Source: Pseudoxanthomonas sp. PXM03 (GTDB lineage: Bacteria; Pseudomonadota; Gammaproteobacteria; Xanthomonadales; Xanthomonadaceae). Taken from it: a DNA stretch of 64,000 bases. Below are positions 61,907-64,000 of the stretch, piece after piece. Both the position numbers and the translations under genes were made by a program. Position 1 is the stretch's first letter. The number at the start of each line of letters is the position of its first letter. The stretch covers positions 62,001 to 126,000 of the forward strand of contig NZ_JACVAU010000003.1 in assembly GCF_014852005.1 (NCBI RefSeq). Reading direction: 5' to 3'. The notes under the pieces were generated by a model. The model had not been told where the DNA came from and did no database searches. It saw nothing but the letters and a program-made list of their open reading frames with translations.

Positions 61907-63449
61907 AGACGTTCCACCGCTCTTCGCGGATGTCGGCCAGCAACTGGCGAAGCTCGCCATCCAGTGCCCGGTCCTCTTCCACCAGCGGAATGCGCGCGCG
62001 CAGGTCGGCGTACATCGCGGCAGGACCATCGCGCAGCGTCGACTGCAGGCCCACGCGTTCGCGCAGTTCGAGCGCCTGGCGTGCCGACACCAGCATCCCC
62101 GCCATCACCTGCTCGGTCAGCTCGATCACGCGCAGGCAGTCCCGCGCGGCGATCGTTCCCATGCTGACCTTGTCCTGGTTGTGGCATTCGGTCGAGCGCG
62201 AGAAGACCGAGGCCGGCATGGTCAGCTTCAGCGCTTCGGCCGTCCACGCCGAAACGCTGATCTGCAACGCCTTCAGGCCATGATTGATGGCAGCGCGCGG
62301 CCCCGTCGCACCGGACAGATTGGCGGGCAGCCCATGGTTGTAGCGGGCGTCGACGATCAGGGCCAGTTGGCGATCCAGCAGGTCGGCCACGTTGGCCACG
62401 GTGTTCTTCAACGAATCCATCGCGAAGGCGATGTGGCCGCCATAGAAGTGGCCGCCGTGCAGGATCTGCTCGCGGTCCGGATCGATCAGCGGATTGTCGT
62501 TCGCACTGTTGAGTTCGGTCTCGATCAGCTGGCGGAAGAACGGGAGCGCGTCCTCCAGCACGCCGATCACGTGCGGCGCGCAGCGCAGCGAATACCGGTC
62601 CTGCAGCCGCTGTTCGTTGCGCGGAGGACGGTCGCTGTGCAGGTCCTCGCGCAGGCGCTGGGCCACCCGCGACTGGCCCGGGTGCGGCTTGGCGGCGAAC
62701 AGCACCGCATCGAAATGGTGCGCGTTGCCGTTGCTTGCCAGCACGTTGAACGCAGTCAGCCGGGTGGCGAGCCGCGACAGGTACTCGGCGCGATGGAACG
62801 CAAGACATGCCAGCGCCGTCATCACCGCGGTGCCGTTCATGATCGCCAGGCCCTCCTTCGGGCGCAGCGTGAGCGGCCTGAGGCCGATCTCGGCCAATAC
62901 CTCGGCGGCCGGCCTGCGCCGGCCGGCATGCATCACCTCGCGCTCGCCGCAAAGCACCGCCGCCACGTACGACAGGGGCGTCAGGTCTCCACTCGCGCCC
63001 ACCGATCCTTCAGCGGGAATCAGCGGCAGTACGTCGTGGCGCAACAACGCTTCCAGACCTTGCAGCAACGGCAGGCTGACCCCGGACATCCCGCGCACCA
63101 GCGATGCCAGGCGCGCCGCGAGTACTGCGCGCGTTTCGGTTTCGTCGAGGAAACGGCCCAGACCGCACCCGTGGTAGGTGTACAGATGGTGCGGCAGTTC
63201 CGCGACCAGCGCCGGCGGAATGTTCACCGTGCAGGAATCGCCATACCCGGTGGTGACGCCGTAGATGACGCCGTCCTCGTCCAGCAGTCGATCCAGGAAA
63301 TCCGCGCCGCGCGTGATCCGCGCGCGGAATTCCGCGTCGTCCGACAGCACGGCCGGTACCTGCCGCCGTGCGAGCGCCACGACATCCTCGATGCGTAGAA
63401 GGGCATCGCCGAAGACCGGGGGCACGGATTCATTCATTGCGGGCGTCAT
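61896..63449 (-). CDS. MIO-type aromatic amino-acid ammonia lyase (HAL/TAL-like)
   Basis: 517 aa. The self-cyclising Ala-Ser-Gly of the MIO cofactor is in GSVGASGDLTPLSYVAA. IYGVTTGYGDS near residue 65 carries the catalytic Tyr, LNSANDNPLID and QDKVSMGTIAARD are other family blocks. It is closer in context to a tyrosine/phenylalanine lyase feeding aromatic acid into the pigment than to histidine degradation, since no hut genes are near. Substrate choice cannot be read by eye. The start overlaps the acyltransferase gene by 20 bases. Confidence 0.85.
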   Translation of the reverse strand: MTPAMNESVPPVFGDALLRIEDVVALARRQVPAVLSDDAEFRARITRGADFLDRLLDEDGVIYGVTTGYGDSCTVNIPPALVAELPHHLYTYHGCGLGRFLDETETRAVLAARLASLVRGMSGVSLPLLQGLEALLRHDVLPLIPAEGSVGASGDLTPLSYVAAVLCGEREVMHAGRRRPAAEVLAEIGLRPLTLRPKEGLAIMNGTAVMTALACLAFHRAEYLSRLATRLTAFNVLASNGNAHHFDAVLFAAKPHPGQSRVAQRLREDLHSDRPPRNEQRLQDRYSLRCAPHVIGVLEDALPFFRQLIETELNSANDNPLIDPDREQILHGGHFYGGHIAFAMDSLKNTVANVADLLDRQLALIVDARYNHGLPANLSGATGPRAAINHGLKALQISVSAWTAEALKLTMPASVFSRSTECHNQDKVSMGTIAARDCLRVIELTEQVMAGMLVSARQALELRERVGLQSTLRDGPAAMYADLRARIPLVEEDRALDGELRQLLADIREERWNVYAG

Positions 63450-64000
63450 GCGTTACCTGATCCCAGAAGGGGTAGAAGTTGAACCAGTCATAGGGAGAAA
63501 GGCGGACCTGCCGTTCCATCCACGCCGCGAACTGCGCAGCGTAGCCGGCCAGGGCGGCATCGCGCGAGCCACGGGGCAGTTCGATGCGTTCAGCAAAGGC
63601 TTCCAGACGCACGCGGTAGCCATCGCCATCATGCGTGCAGGCCATCGTGAACACGGGACACTTCAGCGCAGCGCCCAGCACATAGGCCCCGATGGGAAAC
63701 GGTGCTGCGTGCCCCAGGAACGGCGCCGTCACGCTGCGGCCACCGCGCAGCGGCACCCGGTCGCCCGCGATGGCAACGAACTCGCCGCGCGCCACGCGCT
63801 CGGCCAGCTTCACCGCATCGGCTGGTCCCAGGTCGGTGACCTGCAGCAGTTCGACCCGACTGCCGGCATCCAGGCGACGGATCAGCCGGTTGAAGCGCTC
63901 GGCATGCGCGGTGTGCACCAGCGCGGTCAGGCGGAACCCGGGCACCTGGTCGGCCATGATCTGGCACAGCTCCAGGCAGCCCAGATGCGCGGTGACGATC
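63430..64000 (-). CDS. LpxL-type acyltransferase (partial, runs off the right edge)
   Basis: At least 189 codons are present with the N-terminus beyond the window. The right-edge sequence reads IVTAHLGCLELCQ, where His and Glu form the HX4(D/E) motif of lysophospholipid/lipid A acyltransferases. FVAIAGDRVPLRGGRSVTAPFLGHAAPFPIGAYVLGA is the second family block, and the end has SPYDWFNFYPFWD, as in LpxL-like proteins. In aryl-polyene clusters it is often joined to a glycosyltransferase domain and makes the lipid anchor. The stop overlaps the lyase gene. Confidence 0.85.
   Translation of the reverse strand, partial: IVTAHLGCLELCQIMADQVPGFRLTALVHTAHAERFNRLIRRLDAGSRVELLQVTDLGPADAVKLAERVARGEFVAIAGDRVPLRGGRSVTAPFLGHAAPFPIGAYVLGAALKCPVFTMACTHDGDGYRVRLEAFAERIELPRGSRDAALAGYAAQFAAWMERQVRLSPYDWFNFYPFWDQVTHDARNE

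Noticed and set aside
1-64000. CRISPR arrays, rRNA genes, riboswitches and plasmid origins.
   Set aside because: No regularly spaced direct repeats, rRNA-like sequence or recognisable riboswitch core was seen.

Overview
The window is GC-rich bacterial DNA. Its gene content points to the Xanthomonadaceae (Xanthomonas, Stenotrophomonas, Pseudoxanthomonas or Lysobacter type): a xanthomonadin/aryl-polyene pigment cluster, a copL-copA-copB copper locus, a stand-alone glucokinase and a TonB-dependent receptor/PepSY pair. The genus cannot be fixed from the sequence alone.

Layout. (1) 1-10.4 kb is mostly backbone: the end of a TonB receptor, a PepSY membrane protein, a decayed IS30 transposase, a secreted beta-propeller protein, a LuxR-type two-component pair, a trimeric autotransporter and two small membrane proteins. 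(2) 10.4-43.6 kb is an accessory region rich in defence-type genes. It starts with a truncated histidine kinase, then a WYL regulator facing a Wadjet (JetABCD) operon and an OLD-type nuclease. Next come a four-gene envelope cassette (small protein, barrel-like protein, MBL-fold lipoprotein, alpha/beta-hydrolase lipoprotein), a tyrosine recombinase with a KfrA-like protein, the His-Xaa-Ser (Hxs) radical-SAM locus, and a TIR + TM-macro pair that looks like type II Thoeris. An FRG-domain protein follows, then a cassette with PIN, HEPN-like, RloC/PrrC-like ATPase/nuclease and GIY-YIG-like genes, a DEDDh exonuclease, an odd tRNA with anticodon UAU, and an orphan antitoxin. (3) 43.6-51.5 kb holds glucokinase and a copper-resistance locus (copL, copA, copB, DUF411 protein, MerR regulator, Cu P-type ATPase). 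(4) 51.5-53.1 kb has three small periplasmic proteins. (5) 53.1-64 kb is an aryl-polyene cluster on the minus strand, with nearly every gene overlapping the next, including a MIO-type ammonia lyase and a flavin-dependent halogenase-like enzyme; it runs off the right edge.

The most notable structural observation is that the PIN/HEPN/RloC-like cassette (about 35.6-41.8 kb) is flanked by two directly oriented sites sharing 15 bp, CCGACATAACGGATG. The right one reads as a complete 28-bp dif-like XerC/XerD site, and a third, inverted dif-like site lies at 43.6 kb. This suggests that part of the island is built from XerCD-mobilised modules. All functional calls rest on motif recognition by eye; no database search was run.
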